Positions 31,821 through 31,913 of a stretch of DNA of 31,913 nucleotides are shown here, piece by piece (positions within the stretch are counted from its first letter, which is position 1; each line of letters opens with the position of its first letter). The DNA is from JAISGQ01 sp045534445. Its GTDB lineage: Bacteria; Bacillota; Clostridia; Oscillospirales; Acutalibacteraceae. The stretch is from assembly GCA_045534445.1 (NCBI GenBank), contig JAZSJQ010000025.1, positions 1 through 31,913 of the forward strand, given 5' to 3'. The translations under genes and the position numbers were made by a program. The notes beneath the pieces were generated by a model. The model was given only the letters and a program-made list of their open reading frames with translations. It made no database searches and was not told the origin of the DNA.

Positions 31821-31913
31821 CTCTTGGATTCGGATTCACGACCGTTCTTGGTGGAACCCATTCCCTTTTTGTGAGCGAACAGCTGTATATTAATCTTCAG
31901 CATTATACTGCAC
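31821..31913 (-). repeat. Artefactual second copy of the rpmA 5' region
   Basis: Bases 31821-31913 are identical to 31637-31729, offset 184. That offset equals one 100-base insert (31637-31736) plus the 84-base adapter, as expected if a circularised library molecule was read round. The apparent truncated bL27 reading frame (31706-31903) running into the adapter is not a gene. Confidence 0.92.

Noticed and set aside
31706..31903. Second, truncated rpmA / novel 65-residue protein
   Set aside because: The reading frame runs through MGI adapter and barcode sequence and exists only because of the adapter-joined insert repeat.

Overview
The window is 31.9 kb of a low-to-mid GC Gram-positive genome, most likely a Ruminococcus-like member of the Clostridia (Oscillospiraceae). 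The reasons are a division and cell-wall (dcw) cluster of Firmicutes type, strong GGAGG ribosome binding sites, a bL27 protein with the Firmicutes cleavable N-terminal extension, Mini-ribonuclease III next to obgE, and a ThiT-type ECF thiamine transporter under a TPP riboswitch. No species can be named from sequence reading alone. MurE carries the DNPR motif, so meso-diaminopimelate-type peptidoglycan is predicted.

Positions 253-15527 (+) hold the dcw cluster in the order mraZ, rsmH, ftsL-like, PASTA-type class B PBP, murE, murF, mraY, ftsW, murG, murA, ftsQ/divIB, ftsZ. murD, murC, murB and ftsA are not in this locus. Several sigma-A-type promoters subdivide it (before mraZ, ftsL, murE and ftsZ), and a hairpin covers the murA ribosome binding site. 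A strong terminator closes ftsZ. A separately promoted DivIVA-like coiled-coil gene follows (15886-17175).

Positions 17.3-24.7 kb are a mosaic of short transcription units: small membrane proteins, an acidic DDVI-repeat protein, a YfcE-type phosphodiesterase, a three-gene cassette of small unknown proteins, a DUF1508 (YegP-like) protein behind an operator-like repeat array, an FAD amine-oxidase-like enzyme, a DUF2975/YozG-like HTH pair, a small membrane protein with an SOS-like box in its leader, and a secreted/anchored protein. Most units have a recognisable promoter and an intrinsic terminator.

Positions 24.7-27.8 kb hold a thiamine-transport operon (TPP riboswitch, thiT, TraX-family membrane protein, minus strand), a divergent LytTR regulator/DUF3021 membrane protein pair, and a small membrane protein. 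Positions 27.9-31.7 kb (minus strand) hold rpmA, a GNAT acetyltransferase, obgE, mrnC and a YitT-family membrane protein.

The last 177 bases are not genomic. Positions 31737-31820 match, from memory, the two MGI/BGI (DNBSEQ) library adapters joined by a 10-base barcode. Positions 31821-31913 then repeat the 5' part of rpmA. The true genomic sequence ends at about 31736, and the apparent second, truncated rpmA is an assembly artefact.
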